Positions 1 to 8,640 of a DNA stretch of 64,000 nucleotides are shown here, in pieces. Source of the stretch: DATEOR01 sp036279015. Its GTDB lineage: Bacteria > Actinomycetota > Thermoleophilia > Gaiellales > Gaiellaceae. The translations under genes were made by a program, and so were the position numbers. The notes beneath the pieces are model-generated. The model saw only the letters and a program-made list of their open reading frames with translations. It had not been told where the DNA came from and ran no database searches. Every line of letters begins with the position of its first letter. Position 1 is the first letter of the stretch. The stretch spans positions 53,139 through 117,138 of the forward strand of contig DASUJY010000017.1 of assembly GCA_036279015.1 (NCBI GenBank), in the 5' to 3' direction.

Positions 1-84
1 GGGGATTCCGGTCACCCGGTCGGGTGATCGTCAGGGCCGGTCGATCCTGCCAGGGTGAGTGCGGGAATCGACGGAAGGTTCGAA

Positions 85-702
85 ATGCGGCGTTTTATCA
101 CCCTCGTTGTGGCGGCGGCCTCTGCGCTCCTCGTGACGGCACCGGCCCAGGCGGGGCTGTTCTCAAACTTGCTCCCCGGACTCCTGTCCCCTGCGGACTC
201 GCCGCAGACCTGCGACAGCTCGTATGAGCAGCCGTTCACCCGCTGGGGCGACGGGAACCACTACGTGCTCGTTCCAGGCGGTTCGTTCGAGCCCAACACG
301 GTGTCCTGGAAACTCGGGCGCGGGGCTCGGATCGTCTCGGGCAACGAGTCCTTCTACGTCCATTCGGCCGGCGATCGCCATTCGCTCTACGTCCCCGGCG
401 GCGTGAGCGTGACCACTCCGCCCATGTGCTTTGCGGTCGGAGACTGGCACATGCGCCTCTTCGCGCGCGGGAGCGGGAAGATCCGCGTCCGGATCCAGGT
501 CAAGAGCCTGCTCGGCCTCCTGAGCGTGCTCGACGGCGGAACCGTTCGGGCCGGATCCGCGTGGCGGCCCTCGCCGGAGGTGCAGATGCTGCTCACGAAC
601 GTCACGGGCCTGCTCGCAACGGACAGCGTCTCCTTCCGCCTCACCCCGTCGGCGAACACCCGGGTCGACGACGTCTACCTCGACCCGATCAAGTCGAGCT
701 AG
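85..702 (+). CDS. Secreted protein of unknown function
   Basis: A 205-residue protein. The ATG at 85 is preferred over an in-frame GTG at 55 because it begins a clean Sec signal peptide: MRRF, then a hydrophobic stretch ending APAQAG near residue 23. The mature part has few cysteines (one near the mature N-terminus, one mid-protein), many aromatic residues and beta-type alternation, with a motif resembling a carbohydrate-binding or jelly-roll domain in its second half. I do not recognise a named family. It is followed after 39 bp by a convergent gene. Function unknown; secretion is the only supported inference. Confidence 0.7.
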   Translation: MRRFITLVVAAASALLVTAPAQAGLFSNLLPGLLSPADSPQTCDSSYEQPFTRWGDGNHYVLVPGGSFEPNTVSWKLGRGARIVSGNESFYVHSAGDRHSLYVPGGVSVTTPPMCFAVGDWHMRLFARGSGKIRVRIQVKSLLGLLSVLDGGTVRAGSAWRPSPEVQMLLTNVTGLLATDSVSFRLTPSANTRVDDVYLDPIKSS

Positions 703-741
703 GCGCCCACCGCACTCGAGCGCTGTCCGGCGATCGGCCGG

Positions 742-1314
742 CTAGGCCGCCGGCTCGGTGACCGCGGGCGTCTCTGTCTGCGGAGCGGTCCGCCAGAACG
801 GCACGGCGGCCGCGATCCCCGCGAAGAAGGCAACGATGAGCGTGGCACTCGAGCCGCCGGCCCCGGGCTTCGCCGTCATGACGAAGACGACAGCGAGCAC
901 GAGCGTCAGGGTCGTCATGTTGGCGCTCCAGGCGATCGGGTCGCGGAGAAGGCCCTTCGCGCGTTCGGACATACCGTTGGCCATGACCTCCTTCTTGAGC
1001 GCACGCCCGCGGCTCGCGTGGATCCCCTCCCCGATGATGACGAGCATGGCGAGCCCGGCGATGGCCGCGTCGATCCAGGGGGTCGACCACGTCCAGGCAT
1101 CCTGGGTCATGTAGGCGCCGCTGCCGAAGAGGGTGAGGGCTGCGATCGGAAAGGCGGGGACGACCCGCTCGATGAGTCCGCCCCAGCGCCCGACGTCGGG
1201 TGGCGTGGTCGCGGCTCGCAGCTGGAGCGACGCGTACGTGACGAGCGTAGCCGCGGTGATCGCGAGCAGCAGGGCGAGCAGGTGGATGTAGAGCACGATC
1301 GAGTAGGTGTTCAT
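742..1314 (-). CDS. Integral membrane protein, DUF2269-like
   Basis: A 190-residue protein with about four to five hydrophobic segments. It opens with MNTYSIVLYIHLLALLLAI, the N-terminal helix with a conserved His seen in DUF2269/CopD-like small membrane proteins. A charged cytoplasmic loop (GRALKKEV region) separates the central helices. The start ATG at 1314 fits the first membrane helix. Function is unknown for this family; the family call rests on motif memory only and is moderate. Confidence 0.6.
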   Translation of the reverse strand: MNTYSIVLYIHLLALLLAITAATLVTYASLQLRAATTPPDVGRWGGLIERVVPAFPIAALTLFGSGAYMTQDAWTWSTPWIDAAIAGLAMLVIIGEGIHASRGRALKKEVMANGMSERAKGLLRDPIAWSANMTTLTLVLAVVFVMTAKPGAGGSSATLIVAFFAGIAAAVPFWRTAPQTETPAVTEPAA

Positions 1315-1391
1315 GGTCTCCCCGGTAGGCGCGTTGATCGTCAGGCGATGAGGAGGTTCTTACTCCTCCGCTCGGACGAGGTCAAGCCGGT

Positions 1392-2216
1392 TCAGCGCAG
1401 CAGTCGCGACAGACGGCGGTCCTTGAGGATTCGACCTCCTGTCTGGCACTCGGGGCAGTAGTAGATCGTGTGCTCGTCGAAGTCGACGCGCGCGATCGGC
1501 GTGGCGCACCGCGGGCACGGCTCGCCGAGGCGGTTGTGGATCCGGTAGGCCTTCTTGTCGGCCGCGCCGCGCTCCCGTAGCTCGAGCCCACGGGCGAGCT
1601 CCGCGTCGAGGGCATCTGCGAGCCGGGCGACCTCTTCCTCCGAGAGCTCCGTTGTCAGCGCGTAGGGCGAGAGCCGCGCGTGGTGGAGGATCTCGTTCGC
1701 CCAGGCGCGGCCGATCCCGGCGAGGAGCCGCTGGTCGCGCAGGAAGGCGTGGAGGCGGCGCGAGTCCGACGCGAGGATCTCGCCGAGCCGCTCGCGTCCG
1801 AGCCCGTACGCCTCGGGGCCGAGGTGCGAGAGCTCCGCGGCGATCGCCTCGGGCGCGTAGAGGCCGACCTTCGCGCGCTTCTTGGGGCCCCCCTCGGTGA
1901 GGACGAGCGTGCCGCCGTCCTCGAACGTGAGCCTGAAGGCCGGCGTCTTCGGTTGCTTCTCTCCCGGCCGGAGGTAGCGGAGCCGGCCGGCGCTCATCAG
2001 GTGGACGTGGAGGACGAGCTCGCCGTCCTCGGTCGGGAGGAGGATGTTCTTGCCGCGCCGCTCGGCGCCCGCGAACCGCCGGCCCTCGAGCGCGGCCAGG
2101 GGCGGGTCGTAGGTCTTCAGGGTCGCGACGTGGGCGGGTCCTGCCTTGAGAATCCGGGAACCACGGACGCTCTCCAGGCTCCGACGAAGTGCCTCGATCT
2201 CAGGAAACTCGGGCAT
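1392..2216 (-). CDS. fpg: Formamidopyrimidine-DNA glycosylase (Fpg/Nei family)
   Basis: A 274-residue base-excision repair enzyme that removes oxidised purines. The start at 2216 gives the diagnostic N-terminus MPEFPE, where Pro2 is the catalytic nucleophile and Glu3 assists; the longer ORF upstream is not coding. The conserved Lys lies in RRGKN near residue 60. The H2TH region reads LLAGIGRAWANEILHHA. A C-terminal zinc finger has CPRC and CPEC pairs. The finger Arg that normally precedes TxxYC by one position is His here (EHTIYYC), and the finger is followed by a basic tail. Its start codon overlaps that of the divergent asparaginase-like ORF region, so the promoters must lie inside the opposing genes. 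Confidence 0.9.
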   Translation of the reverse strand: MPEFPEIEALRRSLESVRGSRILKAGPAHVATLKTYDPPLAALEGRRFAGAERRGKNILLPTEDGELVLHVHLMSAGRLRYLRPGEKQPKTPAFRLTFEDGGTLVLTEGGPKKRAKVGLYAPEAIAAELSHLGPEAYGLGRERLGEILASDSRRLHAFLRDQRLLAGIGRAWANEILHHARLSPYALTTELSEEEVARLADALDAELARGLELRERGAADKKAYRIHNRLGEPCPRCATPIARVDFDEHTIYYCPECQTGGRILKDRRLSRLLR

Positions 2217-2229
2217 GCTGTTCCGGAAA

Positions 2230-3114
2230 ATGCGGTCGCACTTTCCAGAAATAACAGTAGCCGTCACGCGCGGAGGCGTCCTCGAGTCGCGGCACCGCGT
2301 CGATGCCGTGCGCCTCGATCCGGCCGGCGCGCTCGTCGAGGCGCGCGGGGACCCGCAGCTCGTCACGTTTGCGCGCTCTGCCGTGAAGCCGATCCAGGCG
2401 CTCCTCCTCGCGCGCGCCTACGACGAGCTCGCCGAGGAGGATCTCGCCATTGCCTCCGCCTCGCATGGGGCGCGGGCCGAGCAGCTGGCCGCGGTGCGCG
2501 AGCTGCTCGCGAGGGCGGGCGCCACGGAGCACGATCTCGAGTGCGGCCCCGTGGACGGAAGCCGGCTCGCGCACAACTGCTCCGGCAAGCACGCCGGCTT
2601 CCTTTGCGTCTGCGCGGCGCACGGGTGGCCGTTCGCCGGCTACCGGCTTCCGGAGCATCCCCTCCAGCAGGCGGTGCGAGCGGGGCTCGACGAGGCGGCC
2701 GGCCTCGACGGCGCGGAGGTCCCGACCGCCGTCGACGGCTGCGGCGTCGTCACGTTCGCGCTCCCGCTCGCGCGGATGGCTGCCGCCTTCGGGCGGCTGG
2801 TGCGGCAGGAGCTCGACGGCGCGGACCGCGTCGTCTCGGCCATGCGCGCCCATCCGGCGCTCGTCGAGGGCCCGGGGTCGGCGGCGACCGAGGTGATGCA
2901 GGCGCTCCCGGGCGCGGTCGCCAAGGGCGGCGCCGAGGGCGTTCTCTGCGTCGGGCTACCGGATGGGAGCGCGCTCGCCCTCAAGGTCGAGGATGGGGCG
3001 AGGCGGGCCGCGCTCCCCGCGGCCGCGGCCATTCTCGACCTGCCCGAGCTCCGCACGAACACGATTCGCAACAGCCGCGGAGAAGCGGTCGGCGACGTGC
3101 AGGCCGGATCCTGA
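2230..3114 (+). CDS. L-asparaginase II family protein
   Basis: A 294-residue protein of the thermolabile asparaginase II family (Rhizobium AnsA type), expected to hydrolyse asparagine to aspartate and ammonia. Supporting motifs are TRGGVLESRH near the N-terminus, RSAVKPIQALLL around residue 55, CSGKHAGFLC in the middle and TAVDGCGVVTFALPL in the second half. The start is uncertain: ATG at 2230 (MRSHFPE) leaves 13 bp to the fpg start, while ATG at 2215 would overlap it. The gene is followed by a hairpin with a short T-run before the sigma factor gene. Confidence 0.82.
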   Translation: MRSHFPEITVAVTRGGVLESRHRVDAVRLDPAGALVEARGDPQLVTFARSAVKPIQALLLARAYDELAEEDLAIASASHGARAEQLAAVRELLARAGATEHDLECGPVDGSRLAHNCSGKHAGFLCVCAAHGWPFAGYRLPEHPLQQAVRAGLDEAAGLDGAEVPTAVDGCGVVTFALPLARMAAAFGRLVRQELDGADRVVSAMRAHPALVEGPGSAATEVMQALPGAVAKGGAEGVLCVGLPDGSALALKVEDGARRAALPAAAAILDLPELRTNTIRNSRGEAVGDVQAGS

Positions 3115-3162
3115 AATCGCCCTTCCGCTTTTCGTAAAGCGTTGTAGAATGCCGCCACCATA

Positions 3163-3193
3163 GGGCCGGGGGACGCTTCTCTCCGGCTCTTTT
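3163..3193 (+). terminator. Hairpin with T-run upstream of the sigma factor gene
   Basis: GGGCCGGGG (3163-3171) pairs with CTCCGGCTC (3181-3189), with two G-U pairs, around a 9-base loop and is followed directly by TTTT. It can end transcription of the asparaginase gene. Because a TAGAAT -10-like hexamer at 3145-3150 lies just upstream, it could instead attenuate transcription into the sigma factor gene. Confidence 0.45.
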
Positions 3194-3243
3194 GCTTCCC
3201 CCAGCGGCATGTAGCAGAGGTAGCGAGAAGAAAGGCGGAGTCT

Positions 3244-4341
<1,098 letters not shown>

Positions 4342-4355
4342 TCCGACCGGGCGGC

Positions 4356-6482
4356 TCAGACCCCGGGCGGACCGGAAGGGGTCTCGTCCAGATCGCCCTG
4401 GCAGGCGCCGGCGTCGGGAGTGAAGACCGGTCGGCTCGAGCGCGCCGTGAGAAGCCGCCCTCGCGACCGGAAGCGGACTTGTCCTGAATAGTCGGCCGAC
4501 CACGGCCCCGGGGAGCAGACCGGCAGCGCGACCTGGCTCGACGTCCCCGGCTCGACGTGCACGGTGCGTGTCCCGTCGGGGCTCGTGAAGGTGACGCTGG
4601 CTGCGGTGAAGTCCGACGGAAGCGAGAGCGTGAACCGGAGGGTTCCGGCGAGCCGCCCGCTGTCCGTCGGCCAGACACGGAAACGCCCGACGGTCTGCAG
4701 CCAGCCGTCCCAGTAGCGGCCGATCGCGTAGACAGAGAGACGCGGGCGCCCTGCGGGCCGAAGCAGCTGGTAGAAGCGATTGCGGCCCACGCGCTCCACG
4801 CCGTCTAGCTCGAGCGTGGCCCCGTACATGTCGACGAGGAGCGGGCGCACCACGGGCCGGCCGTCCTCGAGCAAGGACCCGTCGCGCCCGATCATGAGGT
4901 GTTTCGCAGCGAAGGCGTCGGGAGCCGGCGCGTTCGGCAGCAGAAGGACCGACTCGAGCGACCTGTTCCAGAAGAGCTCCTCCGAGGTGAAGGAGCTGTC
5001 GGCGAACTGAGACTCGAGCAAGGCGACGGCGCCGAGGTCGGCGTCGTCGACGAAGGAGGCGTTCGGCCAGAGCAGATACTCCCGCACGTTGCCCGCGATT
5101 GCGTGCTCGAACCCCACTGACGCCGTCGAGCCGAGGCAGGCGGCCGCGATCGCGACCCAGACGAGCAGGGTCGGCCGGTTGCGTCGCCGGCGGGTCGCTG
5201 CCACCGCGGCCAAGGAGAGAAGGAGGGCGGCCAGCGCGATCAGGAGCGAAACGAGCCCGACGTCGCCCGCCAGCGCCTCGGCCTGCCCGACGGCGAAGAG
5301 AAACGCGGAGTTCGTCTTCCCCTGGGCCGCCGCGAAGCCGGAAAGCGGCACGCGCATGGAGACGACGAGGAGACACGCGAAGACGAGCGCCTGCAGGCGC
5401 CACCACGGGAAGCCGCGCCGCGCGTAGAGGCCGAAGGCCAGTGCCATGAGGGGGAGGACGTAGAAGAAGTAGCGCTCCTGGATCCGGTCGGCGCCGCTCG
5501 CCCCGTAGAAGGCGGCCTGTCCGAGGACGGTCACCGAGAAGGGGGTCGCACAGACGGCGAATGCGAGCTCGGCGCGCGAGCTCGGTCGCCAGAGCGCGTG
5601 CGCGATGCCGAGGAGCGCACCTGGGACGAGCACCCACCCGGACGAATAGAGGAGGAGCATCGCGTCCGATCCGAACCACTTGAAGGTGAGCCAGACGCTC
5701 AGGTCGCTCTCGAGCAGCACGTCGTAGTAGCCGAGGAGCTGGGACGGCCCCGCTGCGACGAGCACGAGAATCGCGGCAGCGAACGAGAGGAGCGCGAGTC
5801 GCTGCTCGGCGAGTGCACGGCGCACGCGCCGTTCTCGCAGGCCCATGGCGAGGACGGCGAGCACGAAGAGGGCCGGGAGGAAGACGAACTGAATCCGAGC
5901 GAGCGTCGCGAGGGCCGCGAGCCCGACGAAGGCAGCCTGCGCACGGCGGGAGGGCTCGGAGAGCGCAACGACCGCCGTGCCGACCGCGGCAAGCGCGAGC
6001 GGATAGGCGAACGGATCGGCGAGCATCCAGCCCGAGTAGAGGACGTCCGGAATCGCGACCGCGAAGGCGCCGATCGCAACCGAAAGCCACGCTGAGAGGC
6101 CGAGGCGCCGGGCGAACCAGTAGGCCACGAAGGCCGCGAGCGACATGACGGTCACCGTCTCCAGCTGGATGAGCCGGTACGAGACCCCGACGTCGCCGAC
6201 GAGCCACGCGGGCGCCGTCAGAAGTGGCTGGAGGAGCGCAGGAAAGTGTGCGGATCCGCCCCGGACGAGCGGGCGGCCGTGCTCGGCGAAGGAGCGGCCG
6301 AGCTCCGAGTAGATGTACTCGTCGGGAAAGTAGATCGGCGTCGCTCGGAGCCACGCGGCCAGGGTCCTTCCGATCACGCTCGCGGCGAAGACGAGCGCGA
6401 GCGCCTGAGCGGGGGTTACGCGGACGGCCGCGAGTAGGCGCGCTCGCGGCGGGGCGAAGTCGGTGCGGGCGTCCGCTGCCAC
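4356..6482 (-). CDS. GT-C type membrane glycosyltransferase-like protein
   Basis: A 708-residue multi-spanning protein. After a cytoplasmic N-terminus and first helix, the first outer loop carries FPDEYIYSE with Asp54-Glu55, the acidic pair typical of GT-C (PMT/ArnT-like) transferases using lipid-linked sugar donors. About ten more hydrophobic helices run to residue ~470. A soluble C-terminal part of about 230 residues, rich in beta structure, follows. The start is GTG at 6482, 7 bases after a CCCGATAG -10 element, so a leaderless transcript is likely. It shares the promoter type of the pilus genes, making pilin or surface-protein glycosylation a reasonable but unproven role. Confidence 0.7.
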   Translation of the reverse strand: MAADARTDFAPPRARLLAAVRVTPAQALALVFAASVIGRTLAAWLRATPIYFPDEYIYSELGRSFAEHGRPLVRGGSAHFPALLQPLLTAPAWLVGDVGVSYRLIQLETVTVMSLAAFVAYWFARRLGLSAWLSVAIGAFAVAIPDVLYSGWMLADPFAYPLALAAVGTAVVALSEPSRRAQAAFVGLAALATLARIQFVFLPALFVLAVLAMGLRERRVRRALAEQRLALLSFAAAILVLVAAGPSQLLGYYDVLLESDLSVWLTFKWFGSDAMLLLYSSGWVLVPGALLGIAHALWRPSSRAELAFAVCATPFSVTVLGQAAFYGASGADRIQERYFFYVLPLMALAFGLYARRGFPWWRLQALVFACLLVVSMRVPLSGFAAAQGKTNSAFLFAVGQAEALAGDVGLVSLLIALAALLLSLAAVAATRRRRNRPTLLVWVAIAAACLGSTASVGFEHAIAGNVREYLLWPNASFVDDADLGAVALLESQFADSSFTSEELFWNRSLESVLLLPNAPAPDAFAAKHLMIGRDGSLLEDGRPVVRPLLVDMYGATLELDGVERVGRNRFYQLLRPAGRPRLSVYAIGRYWDGWLQTVGRFRVWPTDSGRLAGTLRFTLSLPSDFTAASVTFTSPDGTRTVHVEPGTSSQVALPVCSPGPWSADYSGQVRFRSRGRLLTARSSRPVFTPDAGACQGDLDETPSGPPGV

Positions 6483-6489
6483 GCTCCCT

Positions 6490-6517
6490 CTATCGGGTCA
6501 TGTATCCCTCCCCTTGA
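6490..6517 (-). promoter_or_regulatory. Sigma-28-like promoter of the GT-C gene
   Basis: On the minus strand TCAA (6517-6514), 16 bp, then CCCGATAG (6497-6490). It is one base off GCCGATAG. The GTG start at 6482 follows 7 bases later. The -35 tetramer equals that of pilC. Confidence 0.55.
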
Positions 6518-6530
6518 ACGGGAGGAGCTG

Positions 6531-6716
6531 CTACGAGCGGTGCGGCTCTTCGTCCTCGGCCGAGACTCGCTCGTAGGCGACGAAGAGGCGACAATGCGGG
6601 CATTTGAAGCCCGCGTGGCGGTCCGATCCTCCGGTCATGAGCTCGGCCTCGAAAGGCTTGTGGCAGTGGGGGCACACGACCTCGTAGCTGCCGTCGTGCG
6701 GCGAAGCGTTGGCCAT
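6531..6716 (-). CDS. Small zinc-ribbon protein
   Basis: A 61-residue protein with two CPHC motifs about 28 residues apart (VVCPHCHKPF and FKCPHCRLF), which should bind one zinc ion as a zinc ribbon. The ATG at 6716 (MANASPHDG) is chosen over an upstream in-frame ATG at 6734 because the ribbon begins about 15 residues later. The C-terminus is acidic. No enzymatic domain is present; a nucleic-acid or protein-binding role is possible but not shown. Confidence 0.65.
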   Translation of the reverse strand: MANASPHDGSYEVVCPHCHKPFEAELMTGGSDRHAGFKCPHCRLFVAYERVSAEDEEPHRS

Positions 6717-6772
6717 GGGAAGGAGGATAGCCACGCGCAGGAGGTTGCCGGTTGCACCACTACGCTTCCCGC

Positions 6773-8125
6773 ATGTCTCTCCAGCGGCGCACCGCGCTCG
6801 TGTCCGTGTTCGCGGCGCTCCTCCTCATCGCGCTCAAGCTGGTCGCGGGCATCCATGCCGGCAGCCTGGGGCTTCTCTCCGAGGCGGCGCACTCCGGCAC
6901 CGATCTCGTCGCTGCGCTCCTGACCTTCTTCGCCGTCGGGATCGCCGGCAGGCCTCCCGACGCCGGCCATCCGTACGGGCACGGGAAGGCAGAGCACCTG
7001 GCCGCGCTCGCCGAGGCCGCGATCCTCGTGGTGGCGGCACTCGTGATCGCCGTGAACGCGATCGTGCGGCTCTTCGGGACGCCCCACAGCGTGCAGGTCG
7101 ACTGGGTCGCCCTCACGGTGATCGGCTTCGTGATCGCGGTCGACGCGAGCCGCGCGCTCGTCTCGCGCCGGGCGGCCCGCCGGTTCCAGAGCGCGGCCTT
7201 CGCCATGAACGTCCTCCACTTCGGCAGCGACCTCGCCGGGTCGGTCGCCGTGCTGGCCGGTCTCCTCCTGGCCAGGGCGGGTCACCCCGCCGGCGATGCG
7301 CTCGCGGGACTCTTCGTCAGCATCCTCGTGCTCGCGGCCGCCGCTCGGCTCATGAGCGGGAACGTCGACGTCCTCATGGACCGGGCGCCCTCGTCGGCCC
7401 GCGAGGCGGCGCGCGAGGCGATCCAGAGGCTCGAGCCACGTGTCCAGCTCAGGCGGCTCCGCATGCGCCGAGCGGCCGGGCGGCACTTTGCAGACGTCAT
7501 CATCGGCGTCCCGCAGGCACAGGGCGTCGAGCAGGGGCACGCGGCCGCGGACGCGGTCGAGGCGGCCGTCGAGCGCGCCGTCCCCGGGGCGGACGTGGTC
7601 GTCCACGTCGAGCCCCAGGAGGCGGAGGCGATTCGCGAGCGTGCGTATGCAGCCGCCCTGCGCGAGCCGGGTGTTCGCGAGGTGCACAACATCGTCGTGC
7701 TCGAGGTCGGCGGTCGCACCGAGCTGTCCCTGCACCTCAAGCTTCCGGGCGGCTACTCGCTTGCCGAGGCCCACGAGATCGCCTCCGCCGTCGAGCACGA
7801 GATCCGCACGGCGCTGCCCGAGGTCGACGCCGTCCAGACCCATCTGGAGCCGCTCAGCGAGCCTGCGGCGGCGAGCCCGGTCGGGGCGGGAGACTCGGAG
7901 ATCGAGACCGAGGCTCTCGGCCGGATCGTGCTCGACGTCACCGGGGCGACGCCGCGCGAGCTCCGGCTCCTGAACACCGAGGTCGGGCTCGTTGCCTTCC
8001 TCACGCTCGGAATGGACGCGGGCCGCCCTCTCTCGGAGGCCCACGCGCGCGCGAGCGAGATCGAGGAGCGCATCAGGCGCGCACATCCCGAGATCGCCGA
8101 CGTGGTCGTTCACACGGAGCCCTGA
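6773..8125 (+). CDS. Cation diffusion facilitator (CDF) metal transporter with extended C-terminus
   Basis: A 450-residue metal/proton antiporter. Metal site residues are visible in two membrane helices: His40 and Asp44 (HSGTD) and His149 and Asp153 (HFGSD). The conserved loop HPYGHGKAEH lies near residues 66-75. Six helices end near residue 205. The remaining ~245 residues hold two or three ferredoxin-like cytoplasmic domains, where typical CDF proteins of about 300 residues have one. The ATG at 6773 (MSLQRR) is favoured over an upstream GTG-type start. His in both helices suggests zinc or iron-type substrates, but specificity cannot be assigned. Confidence 0.88.
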   Translation: MSLQRRTALVSVFAALLLIALKLVAGIHAGSLGLLSEAAHSGTDLVAALLTFFAVGIAGRPPDAGHPYGHGKAEHLAALAEAAILVVAALVIAVNAIVRLFGTPHSVQVDWVALTVIGFVIAVDASRALVSRRAARRFQSAAFAMNVLHFGSDLAGSVAVLAGLLLARAGHPAGDALAGLFVSILVLAAAARLMSGNVDVLMDRAPSSAREAAREAIQRLEPRVQLRRLRMRRAAGRHFADVIIGVPQAQGVEQGHAAADAVEAAVERAVPGADVVVHVEPQEAEAIRERAYAAALREPGVREVHNIVVLEVGGRTELSLHLKLPGGYSLAEAHEIASAVEHEIRTALPEVDAVQTHLEPLSEPAAASPVGAGDSEIETEALGRIVLDVTGATPRELRLLNTEVGLVAFLTLGMDAGRPLSEAHARASEIEERIRRAHPEIADVVVHTEP

Positions 8126-8167
8126 GGCCGCCGTTTTGCGGCACGACCGGGCGGGTAGCTCACGGTC

Positions 8168-8398
8168 ATGCCCAGCAAGAAGGCAAACGTCAAGAACGAG
8201 AAGCAGTACGAAGCGCTCAAGGACAAGGGGATGTCCAAGGAGCGCGCGGCGCGGATCGCGAACTCGCCGGGCGCCTCTTCCCGCGGCGGCAAGAAGTCCG
8301 GTTCGGGCTCGAGCTCGAGCTCGAGCCAGGGCGGCACGACCGCCCAGAAGAAGGCCGCCGGCCGCAAGGGCGGCAAGGCGACGGCCCGCAAGTCGTAG
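8168..8398 (+). CDS. Small basic conserved protein (DUF7218-like)
   Basis: A 76-residue lysine-rich protein beginning MPSKKANVKNEKQYEALK with the motif KGMSKERAARIANSPGAS, followed by Gly/Ser-rich and Lys-rich low-complexity tail. This N-terminal block is recurrent in small actinobacterial proteins of unknown function. It is probably a nucleic-acid-binding or nucleoid-associated protein by charge alone. The name DUF7218 is from memory. Confidence 0.65.
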   Translation: MPSKKANVKNEKQYEALKDKGMSKERAARIANSPGASSRGGKKSGSGSSSSSSQGGTTAQKKAAGRKGGKATARKS

Positions 8399-8428
8399 TA
8401 CCCCAGACGGCGCGGGGTTGCCCGACGA

Positions 8429-8451
8429 AAGGCCCGCCGGACGCGGGCCTT
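8429..8451. terminator. Convergent hairpin between the small basic gene and tRNA-Tyr
   Basis: AAGGCCCGC (8429-8437) pairs with GCGGGCCTT (8443-8451) around a 5-base loop. Read on the minus strand it is followed by TTCGTC, fitting a terminator for tRNA-Tyr; on the plus strand the T-run is lacking. Confidence 0.5.
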
Positions 8452-8473
8452 CACGTCCGGGTGTTGCGTCGAG

Positions 8474-8555
8474 TGGGGGAGAGAGGATTCGAACCTCTGA
8501 AGGCTGAGCCAACGGGTTTACAGCCCGTCCCCTTTGGCCACTCGGGAACTCCCCC
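8474..8555 (-). tRNA. tRNA-Tyr (anticodon GTA)
   Basis: On the minus strand the acceptor arm GGGGGAG pairs with CTCCCCC. The anticodon stem ACGGG/CCCGT encloses the loop CTGTAAA with anticodon GTA. A long variable arm (class II, GGCTCAGCC type) and a T-arm AGAGG-TTCGAAT-CCTCT follow. The discriminator base is A and CCA is not encoded. Length is 82 nt. Confidence 0.93.
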
Positions 8556-8599
8556 GCGGCGCGGCGCATTGTAGCGCGAGCCGTCTCACCCCTCCTCGC

Positions 8600-8627
8600 T
8601 AAAGAGCCTGCGACGCTCCGCCGATAG
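8600..8627 (+). promoter_or_regulatory. Sigma-28-like promoter of pilT1
   Basis: TAAA (8600-8603), 16 bp, GCCGATAG (8620-8627). It is the closest match in the window to the FliA/WhiG consensus. The ATG at 8641 is 13 bases downstream with a weak gaggg RBS. Confidence 0.7.
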
Positions 8628-8640
8628 GCCGAGGGCGACC

